From positions 8,084-72,083 of the forward strand of contig JBKEBE010000012.1 in NCBI GenBank assembly GCA_047973025.1: 64,000 nucleotides of DNA, given 5' to 3'. Both the position numbers and the translations under genes were made by a program. Under the pieces are notes generated by a model. It had not been told where the DNA came from and did no database searches. It saw only the letters and a list, made by a program, of their open reading frames with translations. The stretch is from UPXZ01 sp047973025 (GTDB lineage: Bacteria; Bacteroidota; Bacteroidia; Bacteroidales; Paludibacteraceae). Shown here piece after piece: positions 1 to 8,745 of the stretch; the first letter of the stretch is position 1, and each line of letters starts with the position of its first letter.

Positions 1-56
1 AGCGTATAGATTATTTTTTTCATGCCTGAGTTTGTTTAAATTTGTTGGTTCTTCGA

Positions 57-2507
57 TTAAAATTTAAAGCTATAACTGACTGAAGGTATAATCGGGAATA
101 GCGTTACTTGTTTCAAAACGCTCTTTTCTTTGTAGGTTTGCTCGTTTTTATCGTAGTATCCATCGTAAGATTGGTAAACCATAAACGGATTTTTCTGATT
201 ATAAGCGTTATAAACACTTATGTTCCACGTGCGGATTCCTCGCTTTTTCTTTTTGTGAAAATTTACACCCACATCCATCCGGTGATAATCCGCGTAGCGG
301 TAATTGTTCCTTGAACTGTAATGTGTCAATTGATTTCTGTAGTACAAATTCGAAGACGGAACTTCCGGTGCTTGGTATTTTTGTAAGCCCAATGTAGCGG
401 TATTGCCGGTCGCATAGACCCAATTGGCAGAAATGTCAATCCGGTCTGAAAATTTGTGCATGATGGTAAGGCTGAGATCGTGTCGGCGGTCGTATTTCGC
501 GGGAAAAATACGTCCGAAATTCAGCTCTTGACCCGGTCGGTCAAATAACCGTTCTGTTTTAGACCACGTGTACCCAAGCCATCCGGTGGTATTGCCAAAA
601 GAGCGTTGAGCTAAAAATTCAACTCCATACGACCAACCTTTGCCCATCACTACTTTTTCTTCCCATCCGGACGAACTTCCCATGAAAGTAGCTCCGTCCT
701 TGTATTCAATCAGATTGTCCATCGTCTTGTAATAGCCTTCAAGGGAGAAATCCAAAATATCGTTCAAGTTGTAAAAAGCCCCGACGGCATACTGGTGAGA
801 TTTCATCGGTTCAATATTTCGAGTGGCGGGAACCCAAAGGTCGGTTGGTAAACTGATGCTGTTGTTGGAGAGCATGTGAATGTATTGCGACATACGCGCG
901 TATCCGGCTTTGAACGAAAGTTTGTCGTTAACCAACACGCGAAGTCCCAATCGGGGTTCTAACGAAAAGTAATTTTTACCCCCGACATGAAATGTTGAGA
1001 AATGGATGCCCATGTTCGCTTTCAACCAGTCTGTCGCTGTGATATTATCCTCGACATAGGTCATTGTCTCATGCGCGTAGATATTACTGCCACCGATTAT
1101 GGTATCTAACTGTATTGGGTCTCTCGAATCGTTTGAACTCAAGTATAAACTTGAAACGTCCGGTCTGAATGTGTGATAGGTGTAATTTGTTCCGAATTTC
1201 ACATCATGAAAGGTGTTGGGTGAGTAGTCGAAATCTACTTTTAAGGAATAATCTTCAATGCCGGATCGATACCCCACTTTGAATTCTTCTTCCGTCTCAT
1301 AAACCGGATCGCTTGTCCTATCTTCGTAATTCGAAACATATCCTACGTCCATGTGCGAACGGTAACGTGTGTAAGCTGCTGTGGTGTTCATAAACAGTTT
1401 ATTGGTCAACAGGTGGTTCCATCGTAGCGCGACGATGGCGTTTCCCCAGTCCCAATTCATTTTCATCCATTCGCTCGATGCCTTGTCCGGCGTATCCGAG
1501 TCGCCGGTTCTGAATTTTGTATATACGGCATCATCGCCAAGGTAAGCGCTGAGATAAAGTTTATCTTTGTCAGAGAACTTGTGCGTGAATTTGGCATTCA
1601 GGTCGTAAAAATAGTAGCCTCCGATAATAGGATTTCCTGTTTCTTGTTCCGAATAATAGCGAATAAAAGGTTGCGTCAATATATCGATGTAGGTTCTTCT
1701 CGCCGAAAGATTAAAAGTGGTCTTTTCTCGGACAATGGGACCTTCAACATTAATCTTCGATGAAATTACACCAACACTTACATTCCCATGATAATTTTTA
1801 TCATCGCCGTCTTTCATCCGTACATCAACAACCGAAGAAAGTCTGCCGCCAAATCGGGCGGGAAAACTTCCTTTGTACAGTGTTACATTTTTTACCGCGT
1901 CGGTATTGAAAGCAGAGAAAAATCCGAACATGTGATTGACATTGTACATGGGAATTCCATCCAGCAACATCAAATTTTGGTCAGGTCCCCCGCCGCGAAC
2001 GTATAATCCCGCCGAACCTTCGGTCCCGGACTGAACACCCGGTAGCAGTTGCAAGGCTTTGATTAAGTCGTTTTCACCGAGTAGGGTAGGGATGTTTTTT
2101 ATTTGTTCTATCGGTACTTCAATGGCACTCATCTGTGATCCTTGTACGCCTAATTCACTTCTTCGCCCAATGACGGTTACTTCTTTCAACGAAATGCTGG
2201 AACTCAACCGGATGTTGATTACCGTATCCTTGTGGAGTGAAAAATTAACCCTTTCCGGTGTAAATCCTACATAGTTGTAGGTCAGCGCTACATCTCCGGC
2301 AGGCAATGTAATGGAGTAATGTCCGAAATTGTTGGATACTGTTCCTTTTTGGGATATTTCGTCAAAAACAGACGCGCTGATTAAGGTTTCTCCGTTTGTT
2401 TCATCTGTGATGAAGCCGTTTATGGTGTAACGCTGCGCGAATGTGTCTGTTGGATAGAAGCATGTACCTGCAATGCATAAAAGAAATACGTAGAATGATT
2501 GTCTCAT
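57..2507 (-). CDS. TonB-dependent outer-membrane receptor
   Basis: Ligand-gated outer-membrane porin powered by TonB. The 816-residue product has a signal peptide (MRQSFYVFLLCIAG...TFAQ), then a carboxypeptidase-regulatory-like beta-sandwich domain (about residues 25-110, ITDETNGETLISASV), a plug domain (about 115-230, with GLYVRGGGPDQNLMLLDG) and a long beta-barrel ending in the aromatic C-terminus SYSFKF typical of BamA substrates. The ATG at 2507 was chosen because the signal peptide begins there; an upstream in-frame TTG would sit almost on the -7 promoter box. No SusD-type partner lies beside it, so it is probably not a complete glycan-uptake (SusCD) system. The substrate cannot be read from the sequence; siderophore, vitamin or peptide are all possible. 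Confidence 0.93.
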   Translation of the reverse strand: MRQSFYVFLLCIAGTCFYPTDTFAQRYTINGFITDETNGETLISASVFDEISQKGTVSNNFGHYSITLPAGDVALTYNYVGFTPERVNFSLHKDTVINIRLSSSISLKEVTVIGRRSELGVQGSQMSAIEVPIEQIKNIPTLLGENDLIKALQLLPGVQSGTEGSAGLYVRGGGPDQNLMLLDGIPMYNVNHMFGFFSAFNTDAVKNVTLYKGSFPARFGGRLSSVVDVRMKDGDDKNYHGNVSVGVISSKINVEGPIVREKTTFNLSARRTYIDILTQPFIRYYSEQETGNPIIGGYYFYDLNAKFTHKFSDKDKLYLSAYLGDDAVYTKFRTGDSDTPDKASSEWMKMNWDWGNAIVALRWNHLLTNKLFMNTTAAYTRYRSHMDVGYVSNYEDRTSDPVYETEEEFKVGYRSGIEDYSLKVDFDYSPNTFHDVKFGTNYTYHTFRPDVSSLYLSSNDSRDPIQLDTIIGGSNIYAHETMTYVEDNITATDWLKANMGIHFSTFHVGGKNYFSLEPRLGLRVLVNDKLSFKAGYARMSQYIHMLSNNSISLPTDLWVPATRNIEPMKSHQYAVGAFYNLNDILDFSLEGYYKTMDNLIEYKDGATFMGSSSGWEEKVVMGKGWSYGVEFLAQRSFGNTTGWLGYTWSKTERLFDRPGQELNFGRIFPAKYDRRHDLSLTIMHKFSDRIDISANWVYATGNTATLGLQKYQAPEVPSSNLYYRNQLTHYSSRNNYRYADYHRMDVGVNFHKKKKRGIRTWNISVYNAYNQKNPFMVYQSYDGYYDKNEQTYKEKSVLKQVTLFPIIPSVSYSFKF

Positions 2508-2541
2508 GTTGGATAGCGTGAGTTGCGAGTTTATCAAGGTA

Positions 2542-2549
2542 CAAAAATA
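2542..2549 (-). promoter_or_regulatory. -7 promoter box of the TonB receptor
   Basis: On the minus strand this reads TATTTTTG, a perfect TAnnTTTG Bacteroidota -7 element, 34 nt upstream of the receptor ATG. The -33 element is weak: TCTG about 18 nt upstream instead of TTTG. Confidence 0.5.
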
Positions 2550-2751
2550 GCAAAAATGTAAAATAAACAGACTTCGTGTTGATGAATTTTATTGAAATAC
2601 GTCTATATCGAACTTTGTTACGAGTTGAAAACGCTACGGATTAATGATAAGTGTTTTGTTTTACTTGCCTATAAACATCCCACATCGAAAAAGGTTGCTT
2701 CTATTAAATAATTTCCGGAGTTAATTTATTCATTCTTTACGAAAGAACATA

Positions 2752-2759
2752 TATCTTTG
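2752..2759 (+). promoter_or_regulatory. -7 promoter box of the DUF4126 gene
   Basis: TATCTTTG matches TAnnTTTG and ends one base before the first of three consecutive ATG codons (2761, 2764, 2767). Transcription would be expected to start a few bases downstream of the box, so the mRNA may be leaderless or start at a later ATG. No good -33 element is visible. Confidence 0.5.
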
Positions 2760-2760
2760 T

Positions 2761-3345
2761 ATGATGATGAACGCAGAAATAATTACAGCCGTAGCATTAG
2801 GAATTGGATTAAGTGCCAGCGTAGGCTTTCGAGTTTTTATACCCATGTTGGTTGCCGGTATTGCTACTCATTTCAATATTATTCCTGTGTCCGAAAGTTT
2901 TCAGTGGATTGGAAGCTTACCCGCTATGCTTACTTTTGGTGTTGCTGCTGTCGTTGAAGTGCTGGCTTATTATATTCCATTGGTTGATAACTTGTTGGAT
3001 ACCGTTACTACGCCTTTGGCGGTTGCCGCGGGAACGTTGTTGATGACTTCTACTCTTCCTGTTGATAATGAATTGTTGAAATGGATTATGGGATTCGTTG
3101 TAGGTGGTGGTGCGGCTGCTACTATGCAAGGCGGTAGCGTGCTTTCAAGACTTTCGTCTGCCAAGTTTACTGCCGGAACAGCCAATCCTGTAGTTTCAAC
3201 CGGTGAAAATGTTGCCGCGCTGGGCTCGTCGGTCGCGGTTCTTTTTATTCCGATTATTGTGGCTACTATTTTTGTAATTATCGCTATAATCATCTTTGTG
3301 AAGATGTACAGATGGCGGAGTAAGAAGCGAAATACGGCCTTTTGA
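2761..3345 (+). CDS. DUF4126 family integral membrane protein
   Basis: A 194-residue protein with about five hydrophobic segments and the Gly/Ala-rich helices typical of the DUF4126 family (N-terminal LGIGLSASVGFRVFIPMLVAG, central GGGAAATMQGGSVLSRL). The function of the family is unknown. The C-terminus is a basic cytoplasmic tail (YRWRSKKRNTAF). Three tandem ATG codons make the exact start uncertain by two residues. It is a single-gene unit facing away from the TonB receptor. Confidence 0.85.
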   Translation: MMMNAEIITAVALGIGLSASVGFRVFIPMLVAGIATHFNIIPVSESFQWIGSLPAMLTFGVAAVVEVLAYYIPLVDNLLDTVTTPLAVAAGTLLMTSTLPVDNELLKWIMGFVVGGGAAATMQGGSVLSRLSSAKFTAGTANPVVSTGENVAALGSSVAVLFIPIIVATIFVIIAIIIFVKMYRWRSKKRNTAF

Positions 3346-3688
3346 TTTGCTTTGTAGCATAAAGTCATGAACTTACGTTAAGTTTAATACGACTTAGTAA
3401 AGTATATGTCAAGTATAACTAAATAGTGACTATTGTACGGTAAAGATCAATCATCTGTGCCGGACATTGTGGTATAAAAACAGGCACAGAATTCCCAAGC
3501 CACCTCAATGACAGGTATATAATCTAAAAGAATTATTATTTGTCTCTAATTAAATCAGTATATAACAAGTCAATTGAAGCGTTCACTTTGAATACAGGTA
3601 ATCACAACACAGGAAAAAGGATTTGTCTTGTGAAACTTAATAAATAAATGTTTACGATTGTATTTAGTCCTAAAATAATATTAATTTT

Positions 3689-3720
3689 TTTGAGATTAAA
3701 TTCACTTTTTTATACTTTTG
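3689..3720 (+). promoter_or_regulatory. Consensus Bacteroidota promoter without an obvious gene
   Basis: TTTG (3689-3692), 20 bp spacer, TACTTTTG (3713-3720): both elements and the spacing match the primary sigma factor consensus. It points into the broken frame at 3888-4328 and lies 700 bp before the secreted repeat protein at 4418, so it drives either a decayed gene, a small RNA or a very long leader. Confidence 0.65.
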
Positions 3721-3887
3721 CACCTGAATTTTATTGTACAGTATTTCTTTGATTTTTATGTATATACTTCAACTATATGAAACGAAATCGAAAGAAAACA
3801 AATGTTTTGATGGAATAGTTAAATTTAAGGGTTACATTAAAAAGAAGATTTTCTGCCGGACTATATTGTCATCGATAATCAGGATAA

Positions 3888-4328
3888 AATAATCTGACAA
3901 AGGCTTGTACAAACCGTTGTCAGTTTTTTTATAGAGATAACGTGAATAGTCCTATTTTTTACTACCCCAAAATTATCCGGCATAGTCAATTGCATCATTT
4001 AGTAAGAATGACAAAATATCTGATGTGGATTTTGTGTTTTGTCAAATTTACAAGTACAAATTCTAAGAAAATAAATTTCTCGCTTCTTGCAGCATCAATC
4101 ATCGGGTTTCGCTCAACGATAAAGATGCTCATTGCATGACAAGGTGTTCAATCTTCTCATTCCCTATTTAAAAGAGAGTTGGACATTAAAAATCCTTACT
4201 TCATTGTCATGTCTTATGCAGACGAAAATCAGATAGTTGTTTTTACAAACATCAGTTCTTTTTTTTACATAGAAACTCGCAAGAAGATTGATGATTCTTA
4301 CTTTATGCGAATAGAGAAATCGATGTAA
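3888..4328 (+). pseudogene. Possible decayed coding region, unknown family
   Basis: One frame stays open from 3888 to 4328 (about 147 codons) except for a single TGA at 4137-4139. The part after that stop (QGVQSSHSLFKRELDIKNPY, then FIVMSYADENQIVVFTN, ending RKKIDDSYFMRIEKSM) looks protein-like. No proper start codon is seen except a GTG at 3942, and short frames upstream (for example DYIVIDNQDKI in another frame near 3860) suggest further frameshifts. I do not recognise the family. It could be chance in AT-rich DNA. Confidence 0.3.
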
Positions 4329-4404
4329 TCGAAATTAACTATTCTTTTGTGGATAAAAGACATTGAATAGCAGCAAAAACGAAACAAACTATAAAACCAA
4401 AAAA

Positions 4405-4412
4405 TATCTTTG
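4405..4412 (+). promoter_or_regulatory. -7-like box just before the secreted repeat protein
   Basis: TATCTTTG matches TAnnTTTG and lies only 5 nt before the ATG at 4418. There is no TTTG at -33. It would give a leaderless or nearly leaderless mRNA; alternatively the gene is served by the promoter at 3689. Confidence 0.4.
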
Positions 4413-4417
4413 TAAAA

Positions 4418-5905
4418 ATGAAAAAAAAAACAATTCTCTTTTTTGTCCTCTCTGTAATAGGGATACTCTTTTCGTGGACTCTTCAAGCTCAAGTAACCAT
4501 TGGCAGTAATGTTGAACCGGATGCCGATGCGCTGTTGGATCTAAAAAATACAGCTAATCCTGAAGCTTCTACCAAGGGGTTGCTACTACCTCGCGTTGAA
4601 CTTAACTCCACAGAGTTAGCATCGCCACTTACTGCTCACGTAAAAGGGATGGCGGTATATAACACGACAACCAAAAATAATGTAAGTCCGGGATATTACT
4701 TCAACGATGGGGCAAAATGGATTCGAATTGCAGATGAATCAAAGGGAGCTTGGTACGCGGTAACCACCGGTACGGTAGCTACTGACATCACTCAAGATAT
4801 TTACCAGATGGGAAGTGTGGGTATTGGAACAAGTAACATGGATGCCTCGGCTATCATCAATATGTCTGAAGTTAACGATAAAGGTATCCTTGCGCCTAAA
4901 GTGGCTCTTACAAGTTCCACTGATCAGACAACCATTTTATCCCCCGCTACTGGACTTTTCGTGTACAATACCGGAGAAGCAGGATTGGCTTTCAAAGGTC
5001 ATGTGTATTGGGATGGGACAGAATGGAAAGCAATAGAAGCTTCGACTTCCATTTCTCCCGAGATTGCCACATTAGAATGTTCAACAGCCGTGCTCTCGCC
5101 ATCAGCGTATAAAAAAGACTCCGCGTTTACCGGTAACCTTAAGATAACCTACACCGATGGAAACGGGGGGACTTACGGTCCGGGTACTTCCACCACAGTA
5201 AACGGACTTACATTTACGCTCCGCCCCGGTAAACTGGAATACGGAGCAGGAGAATTGGTGTTTTCTGTTACCGGAACAGCGACTAACAGTAACGATATGG
5301 TACTGCCAATAACCACTTCTTTGATTCCATTCTTGACCTCAACTCAAGCTTGTTCTACAACTATTTTCAACCAAACTTCTGCCGATATTAAAAGTGTAGC
5401 GGCAGTAGGATATGCCACTTTGAATACGGACGCGAACGGTGTAGTGGGGCATGCCTTCAAACTTTCCACTCCCGACGGGAAATATGCCGTGAGAGTGTGG
5501 TTTCATACGTCAACGCCTACCACAAAGGTAAGACCAAACGTACAATTATACAACAATACAGGTTCGGAAAAGACACTGTACTATAATTACAGTACTGTTT
5601 ATGGTGGCGTTATCGCTGAAACCGGTATTTTTACCATACCGGCAGCGGTTTGGGGAGGTGACAGAGATACAGGTAGCACATGGTACGAGCAGACATCATC
5701 AACTTCAAATAACGGTTATTTGGGAAACGAAGGCATCATGGACGGTGATAACTCGGGACCGGAGTATAGACGCTACTCGTGGATCGACAACAGTACTTCC
5801 AAAGTGGAATATACGGTTCTTGTCTATGCAGGTTCTCCCGACGGGGGCAGTACTGCTCCGTACAACACAAAAATATTTATCAAAATAGAGCAGGTAACTG
5901 CGTAG
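4418..5905 (+). CDS. Secreted protein with two tail-fibre-like repeats
   Basis: The 495-residue product has a Sec signal peptide (MKKKTILFFVLSVIGILF...LQAQ) and two related N-terminal repeats of about 110 residues. Each runs from an ATIxN/DADALLDL-type segment through KGLLLPRVEL or KGILAPKVAL to a YYFNDGAKWIRI or VYWDGTEWKAIE ending. Such repeats are common in Bacteroidota surface proteins of unknown role. The remaining 280 residues are Thr/Ser-rich and beta-structured, with no lipobox and no clear type IX sorting domain. It is probably an exported surface or extracellular protein; adhesion is a guess. Confidence 0.75.
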   Translation: MKKKTILFFVLSVIGILFSWTLQAQVTIGSNVEPDADALLDLKNTANPEASTKGLLLPRVELNSTELASPLTAHVKGMAVYNTTTKNNVSPGYYFNDGAKWIRIADESKGAWYAVTTGTVATDITQDIYQMGSVGIGTSNMDASAIINMSEVNDKGILAPKVALTSSTDQTTILSPATGLFVYNTGEAGLAFKGHVYWDGTEWKAIEASTSISPEIATLECSTAVLSPSAYKKDSAFTGNLKITYTDGNGGTYGPGTSTTVNGLTFTLRPGKLEYGAGELVFSVTGTATNSNDMVLPITTSLIPFLTSTQACSTTIFNQTSADIKSVAAVGYATLNTDANGVVGHAFKLSTPDGKYAVRVWFHTSTPTTKVRPNVQLYNNTGSEKTLYYNYSTVYGGVIAETGIFTIPAAVWGGDRDTGSTWYEQTSSTSNNGYLGNEGIMDGDNSGPEYRRYSWIDNSTSKVEYTVLVYAGSPDGGSTAPYNTKIFIKIEQVTA

Positions 5906-6053
5906 TAAAATTTAACTCGACATAATATTTTGTAATTACCCAACCTCTCTTCAATTCAGAGAACGACCCGGATGAAATTTAGCGTTGTTGTCATCAAATA
6001 AACATAAAGCAGAGAGAGCCATTGGGCAAAAAGTTGATACAAGAAAATAAAAA

Positions 6054-6080
6054 CCCCTTACAACAGATTGTTGTAAGGGG
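6054..6080 (-). terminator. Intrinsic terminator of the coiled-coil gene
   Basis: Perfect 12-bp stem (CCCCTTACAACA and its complement) with a 3-nt loop. Read on the minus strand it is followed by TTTTTATTTTC, 53 nt after the stop codon of the gene at 6133. Confidence 0.85.
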
Positions 6081-6132
6081 ATGTAAACAGAACATTATTA
6101 AGGTTTGGGGGTTTATGCTTGTATTTCTTTTA

Positions 6133-7065
6133 TTAGCTTAGCTTTTGTTTAGCCTTTTCGGCATCGCGTTGTGCTTTCTCAACTTTTTTTTGCGCTTTCT
6201 CCGCGTCCTTGCGTATTTTCTGAGCATCTTTGGCAACTTTCTTTTGCGCTTTCTCCGCATCTTTTCTTGCTTTATCAATCTGCTTTTGTGCTTTAGCTGC
6301 TTCGATATCGGCTTTCTTTTGTGCTTTAGCTGTCTCCTTTTCAGCTTTTAAGCGTGCTTTTTCAGCAGTTTGATTAGCCTTATCTATTTTTTGTTGCGCT
6401 TTGGCTGCTTCTTTAGCCGCTTTTTCTTCCGATTTTTCTTTTTGTTGTTGTGCTTTAGCGTTGGCTTCGTCTATCCTTTTTTGTGCTTTTTCGGCTTCTA
6501 ATCGCGCTTTCTCGGCACGTTTAGCTGCTTCCTCGTTTTGTTTGTCAATTTTTTCCTGTGCTTTTTGCGCCTTCTCTGTTGCCTTTTCAGTAGCTTCGTT
6601 TGCTTTTTCTATTTCTTTTTGAACTTTCTCGGTATTTTTTTGCGCTTTCTCTGCTTCTTTTTGCATTTTCTCTGCTTCTTCTAATTTTTGCTTTTGTTCC
6701 TTCAAATAAGCGTCCTGTTCGGCTTTTACATGCTTATTAAACGCTTCTCTATGTTCGACGTTTTTAGTGTAAGGAGTTTCACTCTTCATTTCAATTTCGA
6801 TTTGTTTGGCGTTATTCAAATCGATGTCGATAAATTTTTCCGGAATAGTAGAGACAGTTAGCCAATGACCATTTTCTTCGTAGATATACGCATCTTTTGT
6901 TAGATCATAATACATGTTTTGATCCGGTAAAAAAATGTGGGTAGTTTTAGAACTATAGCCATTTACGTTTGCCCAAGGTGGAACCGAAGCTGTAGAGTGA
7001 AAGGGTAATACAAACAAAGCTATTATTGATAAAATTCCGGTAAAGATGAATTTTTTTGTTTTCAT
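6133..7065 (-). CDS. Secreted Ala/Lys/Glu-rich coiled-coil protein
   Basis: The 310-residue product starts with a signal peptide (MKTKKFIFTGILSIIALFVL...STAS). A globular part of about 75 residues follows (PPWANVNGYSSKTTHIFLPD...), then roughly 190 residues made almost entirely of short EKAQKK, AEKAQ and EKANEA type repeats ending KAKQKLS. This predicts a long uninterrupted helix or coiled coil resembling TolA-like or periplasmic rod segments. No lipobox or membrane anchor follows the signal peptide. The ATG at 7065 was preferred to an upstream TTG because the signal peptide begins there. The function is unknown; a periplasmic or surface structural role is inferred. Confidence 0.8.
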   Translation of the reverse strand: MKTKKFIFTGILSIIALFVLPFHSTASVPPWANVNGYSSKTTHIFLPDQNMYYDLTKDAYIYEENGHWLTVSTIPEKFIDIDLNNAKQIEIEMKSETPYTKNVEHREAFNKHVKAEQDAYLKEQKQKLEEAEKMQKEAEKAQKNTEKVQKEIEKANEATEKATEKAQKAQEKIDKQNEEAAKRAEKARLEAEKAQKRIDEANAKAQQQKEKSEEKAAKEAAKAQQKIDKANQTAEKARLKAEKETAKAQKKADIEAAKAQKQIDKARKDAEKAQKKVAKDAQKIRKDAEKAQKKVEKAQRDAEKAKQKLS

Positions 7066-7245
7066 TCGTATAATATATTGTATTTTTGCATTGAAAATAT
7101 GCATCTCAAATTTGATGCCAGAAAAACCTCTTTCTAAATACACACGTTTTTTATATCCAATAGTTGGGGCATTTATGTAATTAATCTTGAAAAAACTATT
7201 AACTTTGTTATACTCAATTAAAAGCTGTATTTGATGTGTTCTTCT

Positions 7246-7253
7246 TACCTTTG
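7246..7253 (+). promoter_or_regulatory. -7 promoter box of the HEFGH protein
   Basis: TACCTTTG matches TAnnTTTG, 49 nt before the GTG start at 7303. A TTTG lies 12 bp upstream, which is too close for a canonical -33. Confidence 0.45.
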
Positions 7254-7302
7254 TTTTCTGTTTTGGGTAAAAGATATTTTTTATATCAACAAAAATTGAC
7301 CG

Positions 7303-7722
7303 GTGAATACATTCGAAGGAGTCAGAGTTTTCAAACTGCCATTTGACCGATTTAAGAACGGTGCGGCGGTTACTATTCCCGGATTAGGAATTTTTGTAGG
7401 AAAGGGTCATGAGAATGATTTGGACTTAATTCGCCATGAATTTGGTCATATTCTGCAATTTCGCAAGTGGGGATTTCGGCTTTTTTGGAAACACATAGCG
7501 GCTGATAGTCTGAAAAGTGCTAAAAATGCTTTGACCAATCGACAGCACATGCAGACTTGGACGGAATGGTCTGCGAATAGACTCGCTTATGACTATTTCC
7601 AACAACCGGAAGACTGGGATATGTTAAATTTTCCGATAAAACCGTCCGCCGACAATTTGGGCGTGAAACCCAAATTTGCGAGAAATAATGAAGCGTTCGA
7701 AGAAAAATGGTTAGATGCCTGA
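7303..7722 (+). CDS. Small putative zinc metalloprotease-like protein (HEFGH)
   Basis: A 139-residue soluble protein with a HEXXH zinc motif, RHEFGHILQ, at about residues 44-52, followed by WTEWSANRLAYDYF at about 88-101, where a Glu could act as third ligand. There is no signal peptide or membrane segment. An in-frame TGA lies immediately upstream, so the GTG at 7303 is the only plausible start. Zincin-like proteins of this size in Bacteroidota are uncharacterised. Peptidase activity is inferred from the motif only. It sits 33 bp upstream of manA on the same strand. Confidence 0.7.
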   Translation: MNTFEGVRVFKLPFDRFKNGAAVTIPGLGIFVGKGHENDLDLIRHEFGHILQFRKWGFRLFWKHIAADSLKSAKNALTNRQHMQTWTEWSANRLAYDYFQQPEDWDMLNFPIKPSADNLGVKPKFARNNEAFEEKWLDA

Positions 7723-7755
7723 TTTTGTTTGATTCATTTAAACTGTCATATAGTT

Positions 7756-8727
7756 ATGTACCCTTTAAAATTTCAACCCATCGTCAAAGACAAAATCTGG
7801 GGTGGCGATAAATTAGAAAAACTATACGGAAAAAATGCCGATGGACTTCCCAATATCGGTGAAAGCTGGGAACTTTCCGGATACCCTACGGATGTTTCCG
7901 TTGTAGCAAACGGCTATTTAGTGGGAAAAACGCTTCAAGAACTGCTCGACACCTACAAAGAGCAGTTGGTGGGGAGACGTGTTTTCCAACGATTTGGAAA
8001 TTCGTTTCCGTTGCTCTTTAAGTTGATTCACGCGGAAGATGATTTGTCCATTCAGGTACACCCGAATGACGAGACTGCCCGAAAAAAACACAATTCGCTC
8101 GGAAAAACGGAGATGTGGTATGTCTTGCATGCTGAACCCAAAGCCGAACTTATCGTCGGCTTCAATGAAGACTTGACCAAAGAACAGTATGCTGAAGCGT
8201 TAAAAACCGGAAAAATTGAAGAACTGATGCAAAAAGTACCTGTTGAAGCAGGAGACGTATTTTTCATTCCTGCCGGATTGGTGCACGCTATAGGGAAAGG
8301 TATTGTCGTTGCCGAGATTCAGGAATCCAGCGATGCGACTTATCGAATTTATGACTTCAATCGCAAAGATGATAAAGGGAACGAGCGTGAACTTCACACC
8401 GATTTAGCGCTGGAGGCAATTGATTTCACTGCCACTAAAAATCCGAAGCAAGTCTATACTCCTGTGTTGAACGAAACGGTTCAATTGGTTAAATGCCCTT
8501 ATTTTACCACAAACCTATTGGAATTAGACAAAAAACTAACGTTACCGTATAACCTGACTGAAACATTTGTAGTCTATATGTGTCTCGAAGGGAGCTTTGA
8601 AATATCCGGAGCAACGGCAAATGTGTTGGTCGAAAAAGGCGAAACCGTGATGCTTCCCGCCGGCATGAAATATCCGACCTTAAGCCCTAACGGAAAAGCT
8701 AAAATCTTGGAAGTATTTATTGATTAG
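7756..8727 (+). CDS. manA: Mannose-6-phosphate isomerase, class I
   Basis: Zinc-dependent interconversion of mannose-6-phosphate and fructose-6-phosphate in the cytoplasm, feeding GDP-mannose synthesis together with the guanylyltransferase at 32087. The 323-residue protein carries the expected cupin motifs: IWGGDKLEKLYGK at the N-terminus, IQVHPND (zinc His) near residue 98, KTEMWYVL (zinc Glu) near 114, and FIPAGLVHAIG (zinc His) near 173. Length matches the short bacterial form. ATG 7756 (MYPLKFQPIV) matches the family N-terminus better than an upstream TTG. It is first in a same-strand run with rlmB (18 bp gap) and a pseudouridine synthase. Confidence 0.93.
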   Translation: MYPLKFQPIVKDKIWGGDKLEKLYGKNADGLPNIGESWELSGYPTDVSVVANGYLVGKTLQELLDTYKEQLVGRRVFQRFGNSFPLLFKLIHAEDDLSIQVHPNDETARKKHNSLGKTEMWYVLHAEPKAELIVGFNEDLTKEQYAEALKTGKIEELMQKVPVEAGDVFFIPAGLVHAIGKGIVVAEIQESSDATYRIYDFNRKDDKGNERELHTDLALEAIDFTATKNPKQVYTPVLNETVQLVKCPYFTTNLLELDKKLTLPYNLTETFVVYMCLEGSFEISGATANVLVEKGETVMLPAGMKYPTLSPNGKAKILEVFID

Positions 8728-8745
8728 AATCGATAAGAAAAACAA

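Larger units (their letters stand above)
3346..4417. other. 1.07 kb AT-rich gap without an intact gene
   Basis: No convincing complete gene is present. The gap holds a strong consensus promoter (3689-3720), a short 44-codon frame beginning with ATG at 3757, and a longer frame broken by one internal stop (3888-4328). A stretch near 3630-3650 (CTTGTGAAACTTAATA) resembles the dispersed motif found at 37.4 and 52.4 kb. Confidence 0.6.

Noticed and set aside
2970..3368. A 132-codon minus-strand frame opposite the DUF4126 gene
   Set aside because: Shadow of the plus-strand gene, no signal or domain.
4273..4287. 15-bp match ACTCGCAAGAAGATT shared with 33175-33189
   Set aside because: Short, unrelated contexts and no flanking similarity; judged chance.
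6145..6622. Plus-strand frames rich in Ser, Phe and Cys opposite the coiled-coil gene
   Set aside because: They are the antisense of Ala/Lys/Glu repeats, which opens frames by composition; no start signal or protein character.
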